From positions 2,820,270 to 2,884,269 of the forward strand of contig CP003179.1 in the NCBI GenBank assembly GCA_000237975.1: a stretch of DNA of 64,000 nt. Direction: 5' to 3'. The notes below the pieces were generated by a model. It was not told the origin of the DNA. It worked only from the letters and a program-made list of their open reading frames with translations, and searched no databases. The DNA is from Sulfobacillus acidophilus DSM 10332 (lineage in GTDB: Bacteria; Bacillota; Sulfobacillia; Sulfobacillales; Sulfobacillaceae). The position numbers and the translations under genes are program-made. Positions 37,733-47,570 of the stretch are shown here, piece after piece (the stretch's first letter is position 1; every line of letters begins with the position of its first letter).

Positions 37733-38212
37733 ATGAGACACCGGAGATGGTCGTGGGGGGTCGCGACCGGCATTCTCTTGGGAAGTTTGTTCGGATTCGT
37801 GCAGCCAACAGGAGCCACCAGCGCCAAACCGCCCGCGGTGGTACTGGTAGTGCGACCGCAACCACCCGAAGCGTTGGTCCGCAACGTGTTTTTGATTACG
37901 ACACCCGTGACGCATGGTCTCACGCCGCAAAGCCTCATCATCCGCTATCAAGGCGGGGGCCACCGGCTCACCGTTCGGTTGACGTTAAGTCATCCCGCCA
38001 CCGGCGAATGGGAGGCACTCTGGGCACCTCCGGCTCCCGGTCGGATGACGGCCGAAGTCGAAGCGGCCCATGGTGTCGTGCTCACCACCAAATCCTATCC
38101 GGTGGTCAAACCAAAACCTCAACGGACCGCGCGGATTATCGTCGGTGCGCTCTTTATCGGATTATCCCTATGGTACTGGTGGCGGATGCAGCGATTTTAC
38201 CGCCGCCGTTAG
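37733..38212 (+). CDS. Exported protein with C-terminal membrane anchor, unknown function
   Basis: Not recognised. The 159-residue protein has a signal peptide (residues about 6-28), a beta-rich middle of about 95 residues that could be an Ig-like fold as in small YtkA/FixH-type proteins, and a C-terminal transmembrane helix (IIVGALFIGLSLWYWW) with a basic tail. ATG at 37733 follows GGGAGG; it diverges from the cytochrome fusion gene and may share its promoter region. Confidence 0.6.
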   Translation: MRHRRWSWGVATGILLGSLFGFVQPTGATSAKPPAVVLVVRPQPPEALVRNVFLITTPVTHGLTPQSLIIRYQGGGHRLTVRLTLSHPATGEWEALWAPPAPGRMTAEVEAAHGVVLTTKSYPVVKPKPQRTARIIVGALFIGLSLWYWWRMQRFYRRR

Positions 38213-38607
38213 CTGGGGGTATGGCGCCAAGAATCGCCTACCCGACGAGACTCCTCCGCCAGTTCGGCCAGCCGAATCCAGGCCAGGTAAGCGCCGGCCA
38301 CCGCCCGACCGCTACCGGTCCCCAGCAACCGGAAAAGCCATAATAGGCGGCGGGGAATATGCGATTCCTGCCGTCCGGGCGATCGCCATAACGAACGGGC
38401 CGCCAGAAGGGAGCCTAGCCAAATGGCCTGACATAGCGGCCAATCGAGACCCGGCGGCGACTCGGGCGCTAAAAAACGCCAGCGGTTCATTAAAAATTCA
38501 CTGATTCGCATACGCACGCGGTAACGGGTCTTCTTGTTATGTGCCCAGGCAAGTCGCACACTCCACCACATAAGCCGCCAAAGTCGGATGCTATTGGGTT
38601 TTTGCAT
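38209..38607 (-). CDS. Hypothetical basic protein
   Basis: Not recognised. The 132-residue frame is rich in Arg, Trp and Leu, with short hydrophobic stretches (LCQAIWLGSLLAARSLW) that may associate with a membrane. ATG at 38607 follows GCGGAGGAA. Its stop overlaps that of the convergent exported-protein gene by 4 bases. The composition alone does not prove it is expressed. Confidence 0.45.
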   Translation of the reverse strand: MQKPNSIRLWRLMWWSVRLAWAHNKKTRYRVRMRISEFLMNRWRFLAPESPPGLDWPLCQAIWLGSLLAARSLWRSPGRQESHIPRRLLWLFRLLGTGSGRAVAGAYLAWIRLAELAEESRRVGDSWRHTPS

Positions 38608-38810
38608 GGCCGGTTCCTCCGCCGTGTAAAATCTAAAGCCGTTGGATTTCTTGACGTCCCCTGTCCTGTCACAGCCACGATGTAACCGAACGCCGCGGCG
38701 CTGGAAGACCATGAAGCAGTCGGATTGATTTACCGCTTATTAGTTTTCCCGCAGTCGGCCATTTTAGGCATAAGCCAGGGCGGCGGGCAGAAATTCGGGC
38801 GCAAGTTCGG

Positions 38811-38834
38811 TATAATACTGAGTAAGTTAGTCAG
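38811..38834 (+). promoter_or_regulatory. -10 box and palindrome before the MIP18-type gene
   Basis: A perfect TATAAT (38811-38816) is followed at once by the near-perfect palindrome CTGAGTAA-G-TTAGTCAG (38818-38834, one mismatch), which would cover the transcription start. It is a candidate operator for an Fe-S or redox-sensing repressor such as an Rrf2-family protein; the regulator is not known. Confidence 0.5.
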
Positions 38835-38854
38835 ATTTAAGAGGAGGTGAAAAA

Positions 38855-39151
38855 GTGCCTACGACTGATCAGGTATTAGAGGTACTGAAAGAGGTCCATG
38901 ACCCGGAAATCGGTGTCAATGTCGTTGACCTGGGGTTGATTTATGATGTGGCGATCCAAGACGGACAAGTTCACGTTAAAATGACATTAACCGCACCGGG
39001 TTGCCCGATGCACGATACCATTGCCCGCGCGGCTGAAATGGCCATCGAAACCTTGGACGGGGTGGAAAAAGCCCAGGTGGAAATGGTGTGGGATCCGCCG
39101 TGGACCCCGGAACGGTTAACCGATGAAGGCCGTCGGCTTTTAGGATTTTAG
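38855..39151 (+). CDS. MIP18/SufT-family Fe-S assembly protein (DUF59)
   Basis: A 98-residue single DUF59 domain: VHDPEIGVNVVDLGLIYDV and the reactive cysteine region LTAPGCPMHDTI. Such proteins help mature Fe-S proteins. GTG at 38855 follows AGAGGAGGTG. An Mrp ATPase with its own N-terminal DUF59 domain follows 78 bp later, so the two probably act in the same process. Confidence 0.9.
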   Translation: MPTTDQVLEVLKEVHDPEIGVNVVDLGLIYDVAIQDGQVHVKMTLTAPGCPMHDTIARAAEMAIETLDGVEKAQVEMVWDPPWTPERLTDEGRRLLGF

Positions 39152-39229
39152 GCCCGACCCAGTGACTCTCCGCCGTTTTTTGACCGAAAAGGCGGCCGGG
39201 GAAATTCGACGATTAAGGATGTCGGTACA

Positions 39230-40366
39230 ATGATCAATCATGGGATGGTATTAGAGGCACTCCGCCACGTCACCGATCCGGAACTTCATTATGATATTGT
39301 GACCTTAAACATGGTCCGCAACATCCGGATTGAAGGCGATCGGGTGGCGATTGACGTGGCTTTGACGGTGGCCGGTTGCCCTTTGCATCAAAAAATTGAA
39401 CAAGATATTCGTAACCAGGTCGGGCAATTGCCGGATGTGAAAGACATTGCCGTGACCCTGGACGTGATGACCGAAGAGGAGCGCCGCACGGCGTTTTCCC
39501 GTGCCTTTCAGCAAGCGCAAGCCAAACATCCCGAAGCCGCCGCGCCCCAAAACGCCGGTCCCAAAATCCAGCCCCCGGGATTGGAAATCCCCTGGTCCCC
39601 CATGTTGTCCGAGGATCACCCCACCGTGATCATCGGGATTGCCAGCGGCAAAGGCGGGGTCGGTAAATCCACCGTCACCGCCAATTTAGCGGTAGCCCTG
39701 ACGCGGTTAGGGAAACGGGTGGGCGTCATGGACATGGATATCTACGGCTTTAGTCAGGGACGCTTGTTTGGCGCGGATGGGCCGGCCCGGGCCAATCAAG
39801 AACAAAAAGTGATCCCCATGCACGCCCATCAAGTGCATTTGGTCACCATGAGTATGTTTGTTCCGAAAAATCAAGCCGTGGTCTGGCGCGGTCCCATGTT
39901 GGGCAAAATGATGCAACAATTCTTTACCGATGTGGCTTGGCCGGAGCTGGATTATTTATTGATTGACTTACCGCCCGGCACCGGCGATGTCGCGTTGGAT
40001 GTCGCTCAGCGGATTCCCAAAGCGCGGCTGGTTTTGGTCACCACACCCCAACAAGTGGCCACCGAAGTCGCCTACCGGGCCGCCGACGTAGCCCAGCGCG
40101 CTCATCAACGCATTATCGGCGTCATCGAAAATATGTCTTTCGTCCCGTTGGCCCACGGAGAACGGTTGGAAGTGTTCGGACATGGCGGCGGCCAAGAGCT
40201 GGCCCAAACGCTCGACGTACCGCTATTGGGACAAATTCCCTTGGAGCCGGTCGTGCGGGAAGGCAGCGATCAAGGGACCCCGGTCGTGCTCAGTGCGCCG
40301 GAATCCTTGGCGGCCGAAACCTTCCTCCAAATCGCCCAAAAAATGCAAGCGGCGGCCTCGCTTTAG
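39230..40366 (+). CDS. Mrp/ApbC-family Fe-S carrier ATPase
   Basis: A 378-residue protein: N-terminal DUF59 domain (residues 1-90, with TVAGCPLH) and a ParA-like ATPase with the deviant Walker A GIASGKGGVGKSTVTANLA and YLLIDLPPGTGDVALD. It probably carries or inserts Fe-S clusters in the cytoplasm. The CxxC pair of many Mrp proteins is not evident in the C-terminal part (only IENMSFVPLAHGE there), a notable difference. Confidence 0.9.
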   Translation: MINHGMVLEALRHVTDPELHYDIVTLNMVRNIRIEGDRVAIDVALTVAGCPLHQKIEQDIRNQVGQLPDVKDIAVTLDVMTEEERRTAFSRAFQQAQAKHPEAAAPQNAGPKIQPPGLEIPWSPMLSEDHPTVIIGIASGKGGVGKSTVTANLAVALTRLGKRVGVMDMDIYGFSQGRLFGADGPARANQEQKVIPMHAHQVHLVTMSMFVPKNQAVVWRGPMLGKMMQQFFTDVAWPELDYLLIDLPPGTGDVALDVAQRIPKARLVLVTTPQQVATEVAYRAADVAQRAHQRIIGVIENMSFVPLAHGERLEVFGHGGGQELAQTLDVPLLGQIPLEPVVREGSDQGTPVVLSAPESLAAETFLQIAQKMQAAASL

Positions 40367-40385
40367 GCCGCCGAGGCGGTTGGCT

Positions 40386-40727
40386 TTATGGGGTGGACGT
40401 CCCCTCCCGGCCATAGCGATCTTCGAGCCGCACCACATCATCCAACTCGGGAGTCGACACTTCAATCACGTCCACGTCCGTAATCGCCGTGAGTCGGTGC
40501 CGAGTCGGGGGAGCAATCATGACGGCATCCCCCGGCTTGAGCCGCCGGGTTTCTTCCCCTAACAACAGTTCGGCTTCTCCTTGGATGACATACATACTTT
40601 CGTGCTTTTGCACATGATATTGTAGGCTTAACGAATGGCCCTGATTGACATGAATGAGCTTTCCGACGTACCGTTCGGTAACCGCCCACCACACCTCATA
40701 ACCCCAGGGCTTCTCAACAGTTTGCAC
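40386..40727 (-). CDS. Cupin, mannose-6-phosphate isomerase type II-like
   Basis: A 113-residue single cupin: KPWGYEVWWAV, LSLQYHVQKHESMYVIQGEAEL and LKPGDAVMIAPPTRHRL, matching the C-terminal isomerase domain of ManC/type II phosphomannose isomerases. A free-standing domain of this sort may isomerise mannose-6-phosphate, feeding the mannosylation genes at 32-34 kb (inference). It converges on the Mrp gene. Confidence 0.8.
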   Translation of the reverse strand: MQTVEKPWGYEVWWAVTERYVGKLIHVNQGHSLSLQYHVQKHESMYVIQGEAELLLGEETRRLKPGDAVMIAPPTRHRLTAITDVDVIEVSTPELDDVVRLEDRYGREGTSTP

Positions 40728-40810
40728 AATGTCTTCCCTCCGATGCCATTGTCTTTGCCATCATAACACTTTAGTCGATCCTTGCAAGTCTCAAGGGATT
40801 CCCAACCGAA

Positions 40811-40840
40811 TTCGACAACCGACCGGCAAATGGGTACACT
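40811..40840 (+). promoter_or_regulatory. Possible promoter of the selenoperoxiredoxin gene
   Basis: TTCGAC (40811-40816) and TACACT (40835-40840) are 18 bp apart, 40 bp before the start codon. Both boxes are imperfect. Confidence 0.35.
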
Positions 40841-40879
40841 AAAAACGCAGCACCCATATTCTGACACCGAGGTGAGATA

Positions 40880-41356
40880 ATGGCTTCCGAAACCAAGACC
40901 CTCCGGGTCGGCGATCAAGCCCCGACGTTTCGCTTGCCGACTAAAGACGACCGCACGGTCGATTTAGCCGATTATCGCGGACGCCGCAGCGTGATTCTCG
41001 TCTTCTATCCGTTAGCCTGGACCCCCGTCTGAACGCACGAAATGCCGGCTTTCAATCAGGCGTTGCCTGAATTTGACCGGATCAATGCCCAAGTTTTGGG
41101 CATTAGTGTGGACTCCGTCCCGTGTAACACCGCTTGGGAAGCATCTCTAGGAGGACTAAACTACCCCCTCCTTTCCGATTTCTGGCCTCATGGCGCGGTC
41201 GCCGAACAATATGGCGTACTTCGTGACGAAGGTTACACCGAACGCGCCATTATTGGGATCGACAAAAACGGCGTGGTGCGTTTTATCGATGTCCATGACA
41301 TTAATCAAGTGCCCGATCCCCACGAGGTGCTCGAGGCCATGCGCCCGTACGCCTAA
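40880..41356 (+). CDS. Peroxiredoxin, probable selenoprotein with in-frame TGA at residue 51
   Basis: AhpC/TSA-family peroxidase that would reduce peroxides. Read through the TGA at 41030-41032, the frame gives 158 residues: GDQAPTFRLP, VILVFYPLAWTPV-U-THEMPAF, then SVDSVPCNTAW, YPLLSDF and VVRFIDVHD. The TGA replaces exactly the peroxidatic cysteine of FYP..TPVC. A 6-bp hairpin (41056-41070) starts 23 bases after the TGA. Cys82 could be the resolving residue. ATG at 40880 follows GAGGTGAG. Other genes here use TGA as a true stop, so recoding would be local. A nonsense mutation or sequencing error is the alternative, but both halves are intact. Confidence 0.85.
41030..41032 (+). other. In-frame TGA, probable selenocysteine codon (peroxiredoxin Sec51)
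   Basis: This TGA sits at the position of the peroxidatic cysteine in the motif TPV-x-THEMPAF, with the same frame open on both sides. Confidence 0.82.
41041..41078 (+). promoter_or_regulatory. SECIS-like hairpin in the peroxiredoxin mRNA
   Basis: TCAGGC (41056-41061) and GCCTGA (41065-41070) form a 6-bp stem with loop GTT. The loop begins with G and lies 29 bases after the TGA, within the roughly 16-37 base range of bacterial SECIS elements. A lower CCGG/CCGG stem is possible. Confidence 0.6.
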
Positions 41357-41375
41357 AACCGCAGATGCCAAAAAT

Positions 41376-41405
41376 AAGGACTCTGGCTTCCGGGCCAGAG
41401 TCCTT
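41376..41405. terminator. Shared terminator between the convergent peroxiredoxin and sqdB genes
   Basis: AAGGACTCTGGC pairs perfectly with GCCAGAGTCCTT over 12 bp with a 6-base loop. On the minus strand a T-rich run (TTATTTTT) follows, so it mainly ends sqdB transcription. Confidence 0.85.
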
Positions 41406-41420
41406 GAACGGCATCGCCTG

Positions 41421-42620
<1,200 letters not shown>

Positions 42621-42796
42621 CTATCTCGAACAGTATATGATAAGTCATGGCCAAGCGTCATCTTTTTCCTGCCCGGTTAAGCTTGGCCACTATTTTCCAC
42701 CCAAACTGGTCGACTCCGACTGTCCACAGATTGTCGAATTTTGATACCATAAGACTCATTGAGAAGATACGGTATAAAGGCAAGGAGGACAATGGC

Positions 42797-43756
42797 GTGC
42801 TGCCCCAAATGCGACCCCAACCGACGCGCCGGTCCCGGTCGGTAGGCATCTTTGTCATCAGTTTGCTATTGGTTGGCGCCGCTTTCATTCATCATACGGT
42901 CGACCTCAGATTGCAGGCGGAGGCCCGGTATCGCGCCACCCCGGCCCATCTCTCGGCTCCCGCTTGGGTACCGGTCCCCCAACCGGTGCCGTCGACGTTA
43001 CCGTTTCCGATTGGAGAAAATTCCGGCGTCCTATGGAATCTGACCAACGGCCAATTATTATGGGCCGATCATCCGCATTTGGTCGAGCCTTATGCCTCAA
43101 CCACCAAATTAATGACCATCTATTTGGCCCTTCAACGCCTCCCGCTTAATCGCGTGGTGACCATTTCGCCGGAGGCCGCCGGCACCGGGGGATCGGACAT
43201 CAATATGGCGGTCGGCCAGCAATATACCGTCAAGCAGTTGCTCTATGCTCTCATGCTGCGGTCGGCGAACGATTCCGCCATCGCGCTCGCCCAAGCCATC
43301 AGTGGGCATGTCTCGCGTTTTGTGACGTTAATGAACCGTACCGCTCGCCAATTGGGAATGACGGGGACCACGTATCAAGATCCGGACGGCCTCAATCCCG
43401 GATCCCGCGGCACGGCCTGGGATTTGTCGCTCATTGCCCAAACCGACATGAAAAATCCCTTGTTCCGGAAAATCGTGGACACCAAAGAGACATCCTTACC
43501 CCACAATCCCATTGTGCAAAATTTAAATGGCCTGCTCTATCGAGACCCGACCGTCATTGGCGTGAAAACCGGTTGGACCACAGAAGCCGGCTTCAATTTA
43601 GTTTTTGCCGCCACTCGGATGGTCCACGGAAAACCGGTCACGTTGCTCGGGGTCATTATGCATGGAACCGGAGGCTTTCCCCCCGAATATCAGGATGCCG
43701 AAAAAATCCTTAACTGGGGTTACCAACAGGTTTCGAGATCCGCCCCGCATTCTTAA
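42797..43756 (+). CDS. D-alanyl-D-alanine carboxypeptidase (peptidase S11)
   Basis: Trims the terminal D-Ala from peptidoglycan stem peptides outside the membrane. The 319-residue protein has an N-terminal anchor (GIFVISLLLVGAAFI) and the S11 motifs SxxK (YASTTKLMT), SxN (RSANDSA) and KTG (GVKTGWT). GTG at 42797 follows AAGGAGG; the frame is open to 42647. Its last 47 bases overlap the end of a second carboxypeptidase gene on the other strand. Confidence 0.88.
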   Translation: MLPQMRPQPTRRSRSVGIFVISLLLVGAAFIHHTVDLRLQAEARYRATPAHLSAPAWVPVPQPVPSTLPFPIGENSGVLWNLTNGQLLWADHPHLVEPYASTTKLMTIYLALQRLPLNRVVTISPEAAGTGGSDINMAVGQQYTVKQLLYALMLRSANDSAIALAQAISGHVSRFVTLMNRTARQLGMTGTTYQDPDGLNPGSRGTAWDLSLIAQTDMKNPLFRKIVDTKETSLPHNPIVQNLNGLLYRDPTVIGVKTGWTTEAGFNLVFAATRMVHGKPVTLLGVIMHGTGGFPPEYQDAEKILNWGYQQVSRSAPHS

Positions 43757-44912
43757 GCGGAATCCACGGCGTGGCCGGCCAGCCCGGTTCGTCCAGGCGC
43801 ACCCAGCCCACCAGTTGTCCGGGACGGCGCCACGGCCCGCTTCGCCAACGATAGGCGAGATGCACAATCCCTGCCGTATCGGGAATCGAAAGACTTTTGG
43901 GGATTACCACCGCATCGGTGACCGGAGATCCCAACCAGGGATAGAACGTCCGCTCTGCCACCATTTGTCCGGCTTTCAAGACCGTCACCCATCGAACGGC
44001 AAACCCCGTATTCAAGAGTTGGGTCACGTCGCCAAACATGGGGTCAAAGCTGGGCTCGCCCAGGACCACGCCATATAGCGTGAGCGAATGCCCGGCAATG
44101 GTTCGATGCGCGGCAAAGGTGAGACAACTGCCCGCATAAGGGGTCCAGCCGGTTTTAATCCCGAAGGCGCCGGGGTACGTCCACAAGAGTCGGTTCAAAT
44201 TCGTCAACCGCCCAAACGCCGACGTGTTTACCGTTTGAGTCCCCACGACCCGCCGAAAGCGCGGAATCGTCATCACGACCCGTTCGAGTCGCCATAAATC
44301 GCGCGCGGTCGAAAACCCATGATGGTTGACCCCGTCGGGATCGACATAATGGGTCTGATCCATGTGGAGTTGTCGAGCCGTCCGGTTCATTTGCCGAATG
44401 AAGGCTTCTGATCCCCCGGGCCACTGATCGGCCAACACCCAGGCCGCATCATCGGCCGACGGTAACATGAGGGCCCACAACAGTTCGCGGACCGTGACGC
44501 ACTCTCCCGCCCGTAAGGGGACCTCGCTATCGGCCTTGATTAGTCCTTTTTGATCATTAGCCTGTTCTTTTGGCGTGATCGTCACGATACGGGATAATGG
44601 ATAAATGGCCGGATGGGTTAACACCAGATAGGCGGTCATGATTTTAGTGGTACTGGCAATCGGCCGCTCCATTTGGCTATTTTTCGTAAAAAGTATCGGC
44701 CCCCCGTTGACCCCGACCAACGCGCTTTCGGCCGTCGTATGCCAGTGCATGGTCACGGCGGGCAACGGCATCGTGGAGGGCAACACCGGTTCAAACGGCC
44801 CGGCTCGGCCCGTCCGGGTGGCCAACACCCCTCCGACGACAAGTGCCAAGCCGATGACCCCGGCAAACCACCCGCGGTATCTGCCTTGTCGATGATGACG
44901 CGTACGCCCCAT
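43710..44912 (-). CDS. D-alanyl-D-alanine carboxypeptidase (peptidase S11), second paralogue
   Basis: A 400-residue relative of the neighbouring enzyme with N-terminal anchor (FAGVIGLALVVGGVLA), SxxK (IASTTKIMT), SxD in place of SxN (LPSADDAAW), and KTG (GIKTGWTPY), plus a longer C-terminal domain. ATG at 44912 follows GAAAGGG. The SAD variant is seen in DacF-like enzymes. The two genes converge and overlap by 47 bases, probably after an inverted duplication followed by divergence (inference). Confidence 0.87.
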   Translation of the reverse strand: MGRTRHHRQGRYRGWFAGVIGLALVVGGVLATRTGRAGPFEPVLPSTMPLPAVTMHWHTTAESALVGVNGGPILFTKNSQMERPIASTTKIMTAYLVLTHPAIYPLSRIVTITPKEQANDQKGLIKADSEVPLRAGECVTVRELLWALMLPSADDAAWVLADQWPGGSEAFIRQMNRTARQLHMDQTHYVDPDGVNHHGFSTARDLWRLERVVMTIPRFRRVVGTQTVNTSAFGRLTNLNRLLWTYPGAFGIKTGWTPYAGSCLTFAAHRTIAGHSLTLYGVVLGEPSFDPMFGDVTQLLNTGFAVRWVTVLKAGQMVAERTFYPWLGSPVTDAVVIPKSLSIPDTAGIVHLAYRWRSGPWRRPGQLVGWVRLDEPGWPATPWIPLKNAGRISKPVGNPS

Positions 44913-45037
44913 AGTGCACCCTTTCATGTAGGAGTCCATATCATATCACGGCTCCGGATCAATCGCGAGCCCCTGGGATATAACGTCTTATCCCCGGATT
45001 AAGATACCGAAATCCGCGGCAAAGGAGGAGGCTTCGG

Positions 45038-45718
45038 TTGGGCGAATCGTTGGAACTCACGAGTCGGCAAATGGAATCATGGAGCGCGTCGGACATTGTC
45101 CTTTGGGCCCTCGATCACTATGGCGACGGACTGTGGCTCGCATCCAGTTTCGGGGCCGAGGACATGGTCTTGATTGACCTTATGTGTCAAAAAACGCCTC
45201 ATCCCCACATCTTTACCCTCGATACCGGCCTCTTGTTTCCGGAAACTTATGATCTGATAAAAACGGTAGAAGAACGGTACCGGGTGTCCATCACGCGCGT
45301 GGTACCGGAACTTACCCTCGAGGAACAAAAAGCGCGGTTTCAGGACGCACTCTGGCAACAAAATCCGGATCTCTGTTGCCAACTCCGTAAAGTGATGCCC
45401 TTGGAACGCTTTTTACAGGACAAAAAAGCCTGGATCACGGGCATACGCCGGGACCAGACGACTGTTCGGGCGGCCAGCCCGATTGTGGGATGGGATACCC
45501 GCTTCCAACTGGTGAAAATCAATCCCTTGGCCCGCTGGACCTATCGCGACGTCTTTCGTTACCTGGTGGCCCATCAGGTCCCTTATAATCCGTTGCATGA
45601 CCAAGGCTATCCCAGCATCGGCTGTGTCCCCTGCACGCGGGCCATTCGGCCGGGCGAAGCGTTGCGGGACGGCCGATGGGCAGAAAAGGAGAAAACCGAA
45701 TGCGGGTTACATCAATAG
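45038..45718 (+). CDS. cysH: APS/PAPS reductase, Fe-S type
   Basis: Reduces adenylyl sulfate (or PAPS) to sulfite in sulfate assimilation. The 226-residue protein has SFGAEDMVLIDL, the TLDTGLLFPETY loop, ITGIRRDQT, and the cysteine set of the Fe-S APS reductases: CC in DLCCQLRK, CxxC in GCVPC and the catalytic C-terminal ECGLH. TTG at 45038 follows AAAGGAGG. The ATP sulfurylase gene overlaps its end, so the pair makes and reduces APS; the sulfite could also supply SqdB. Confidence 0.92.
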   Translation: MGESLELTSRQMESWSASDIVLWALDHYGDGLWLASSFGAEDMVLIDLMCQKTPHPHIFTLDTGLLFPETYDLIKTVEERYRVSITRVVPELTLEEQKARFQDALWQQNPDLCCQLRKVMPLERFLQDKKAWITGIRRDQTTVRAASPIVGWDTRFQLVKINPLARWTYRDVFRYLVAHQVPYNPLHDQGYPSIGCVPCTRAIRPGEALRDGRWAEKEKTECGLHQ

Positions 45719-46860
45719 CCGAACAGACCACCCGAACCTTGTCGGAACCGATGCTGCCTCCGGCAATTGCCCGGGAATTGGCGTTTACCCTGTCCCACGC
45801 GCCTACCGTGGAATTATCGGCCTTTGCCTTTTACGATGCGTGGTGCTTAAGTACCGGGGTTTACACCCCGCTCAACGGATTTATGACCAAAGAAGAAACT
45901 CAGGCCGTACTCGACAGCTGGCGATTACCGGACGGCTCCGTATGGCCCCTGCCGGTTACCCTGCCCATCGAGCCGGAAGACGCCGCCCGGGTGCAAAAAA
46001 GCCCCTGGATTCGGCTGACCGTACAAGGACGCATCGTCGGTATCATGCAAGTCACGGACGTCTTTTGGCAGGATCCGGAAGAGGAGGCGCTAGCCGTCTA
46101 CGGTACCTACGACGAAAAGCACCCGGGGGTTTTCCGGACTCTCGCCTCCAGTCCGGTTCGGGCGGCCGGTCCCGTCGTATTATTTCAGGCCCCTCCTTTC
46201 GCCTTTACGCCGACCTGGACCCCTCGTCAAATGCAGCAGGAAATTCGTCGACGGCACTGGCAGACGGTGGCCGCTTTTCAAACCCGAAATCCCCTGCATC
46301 GGGGGCACGAATATCTTCACAAAGTTACCCTAGAATGGGTTGACGGGCTGGTCATCCATCCCTTGGTGGGCGAAACGAAGGCCGACGACATCCCGGCCCA
46401 CATTCGGGGGCTGGTATATGAGACGCTCCTAACCCACTACTACCCCAAAGATCGGGTGTTGCTCTCCGGCTTTCCGGCATCCATGCGCTACGCGGGTCCC
46501 CGTGAAGCGGTCTTTCACGCCGTCACCCGGAAAAATTACGGGTTCACCCATTTTATCGTAGGCCGTGATCATGCCGGCGTGGGTGATTTTTATGATCCGA
46601 GGGCCAGCCAAAGCGTGTTTGACCAATTTAGCCCGGAAGAAATCGGGATCCGGATCATTTCAGCCGAGCCGGCCTATTATTGTCGGGCGTGCGGACAAAT
46701 GGCCACCCGCCGTACCTGTCCCCATGGCCCGACCGACCACGAATCCCCGTCCGGAACCCGCGTGCGTCGTGCGTTAAGCCAAAATCAAGCGGTGCCGGAC
46801 ACGATTTTACGTCCCGAAGTCGCCGACATTTTGCGGGCCTATTATCGCACCCAGGCCTGA
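45700..46860 (+). CDS. sat: Sulfate adenylyltransferase (ATP sulfurylase)
   Basis: Forms APS from sulfate and ATP. The 386-residue protein has the QTRNPLHRGHEYL (QxRNP and HxGH) motif, PLVGETKADD, GRDHAGVG and a zinc-type cluster YYCRACGQMATRRTCPHG. ATG at 45700 follows AAAGGAGA and overlaps cysH by 19 bases. With cysH it forms an assimilatory unit; a dissimilatory direction is less likely as no aprAB is present. Confidence 0.93.
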   Translation: MRVTSIAEQTTRTLSEPMLPPAIARELAFTLSHAPTVELSAFAFYDAWCLSTGVYTPLNGFMTKEETQAVLDSWRLPDGSVWPLPVTLPIEPEDAARVQKSPWIRLTVQGRIVGIMQVTDVFWQDPEEEALAVYGTYDEKHPGVFRTLASSPVRAAGPVVLFQAPPFAFTPTWTPRQMQQEIRRRHWQTVAAFQTRNPLHRGHEYLHKVTLEWVDGLVIHPLVGETKADDIPAHIRGLVYETLLTHYYPKDRVLLSGFPASMRYAGPREAVFHAVTRKNYGFTHFIVGRDHAGVGDFYDPRASQSVFDQFSPEEIGIRIISAEPAYYCRACGQMATRRTCPHGPTDHESPSGTRVRRALSQNQAVPDTILRPEVADILRAYYRTQA

Positions 46861-47453
46861 ACCCAGCGACGAAAATCGGCGCGCTCGGCATCGATAATCG
46901 TGTGCCCCATCGGATATTCATGCGCGCTTAAGAGCCCCCCGGCCCGCTGGATAGCCTCTTTGAGTCCTTTCCCGCGATCCAGCGGGACCACGGGGTCCGC
47001 CGTTCCATGTGCCCAAAATACCGGCAAACCGGTCAACGCACCCTCGGTCTCCCCCTCGACCGAGGGGAGGGGCGGACCGCTTAAGGCAATGATCGCACGG
47101 ATTCCGCGAGATCGCCGGCGCAGGGAAACGGCCACCGACATGGCCGCTCCTTGGCTAAACCCCAACAGAATAACCGGCTGTTCAGATGCGGGCCGGGTGT
47201 CGAGCCAATCGTCCAAAAGCTCGACACTTTGCCGAAACGTGCCGATATCCGGCTCGCCGACGGCCCGTAGGCCATACCAAGCATAACCGCCGTAGGGTAA
47301 AGGCCAGGGAGCACGCACACTCCATATCCCGGCGTCCGGAAGGTCCGCCGCTAAGGGTGCCAAATCCTTTTCGTCGGCCCCCATGCCATGCAAAAAAACG
47401 ACAAGATTTTGACCGGGGATTAGGGGTCTCACCGTCTCGACGTAGAGTTCCAC
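46842..47453 (-). CDS. Alpha/beta-hydrolase, phospholipase/carboxylesterase family
   Basis: A 203-residue cytoplasmic esterase with FLHGMGADEKDL, nucleophile GFSQGAAMS, acid HGTADPVVP and histidine PMGHTI, the classic triad order. GTG at 47453 follows GAAAGGA. The C-terminal end overlaps the convergent sat gene by 19 bases. Natural substrate unknown. Confidence 0.87.
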   Translation of the reverse strand: MELYVETVRPLIPGQNLVVFLHGMGADEKDLAPLAADLPDAGIWSVRAPWPLPYGGYAWYGLRAVGEPDIGTFRQSVELLDDWLDTRPASEQPVILLGFSQGAAMSVAVSLRRRSRGIRAIIALSGPPLPSVEGETEGALTGLPVFWAHGTADPVVPLDRGKGLKEAIQRAGGLLSAHEYPMGHTIIDAERADFRRWVQAWVR

Positions 47454-47570
47454 CTTGATCGTCCTTTCTGTTCGTCTGTCTTTTTCAGCATACCACGGTC
47501 GATTGCCGAAGGTCCTGGAGGTTTGCTATGCTGGGCTCATGACGTCTAGGAAAAGAAGGATACGCCGACC

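Noticed and set aside
40880-41029. Treating the peroxiredoxin as a pseudogene, or as a shorter gene starting at ATG 41042
   Set aside because: The short form lacks the conserved N-terminal half and the catalytic residue, while the upstream frame has a good SD site and no other defect. The stop sits precisely at the redox residue.
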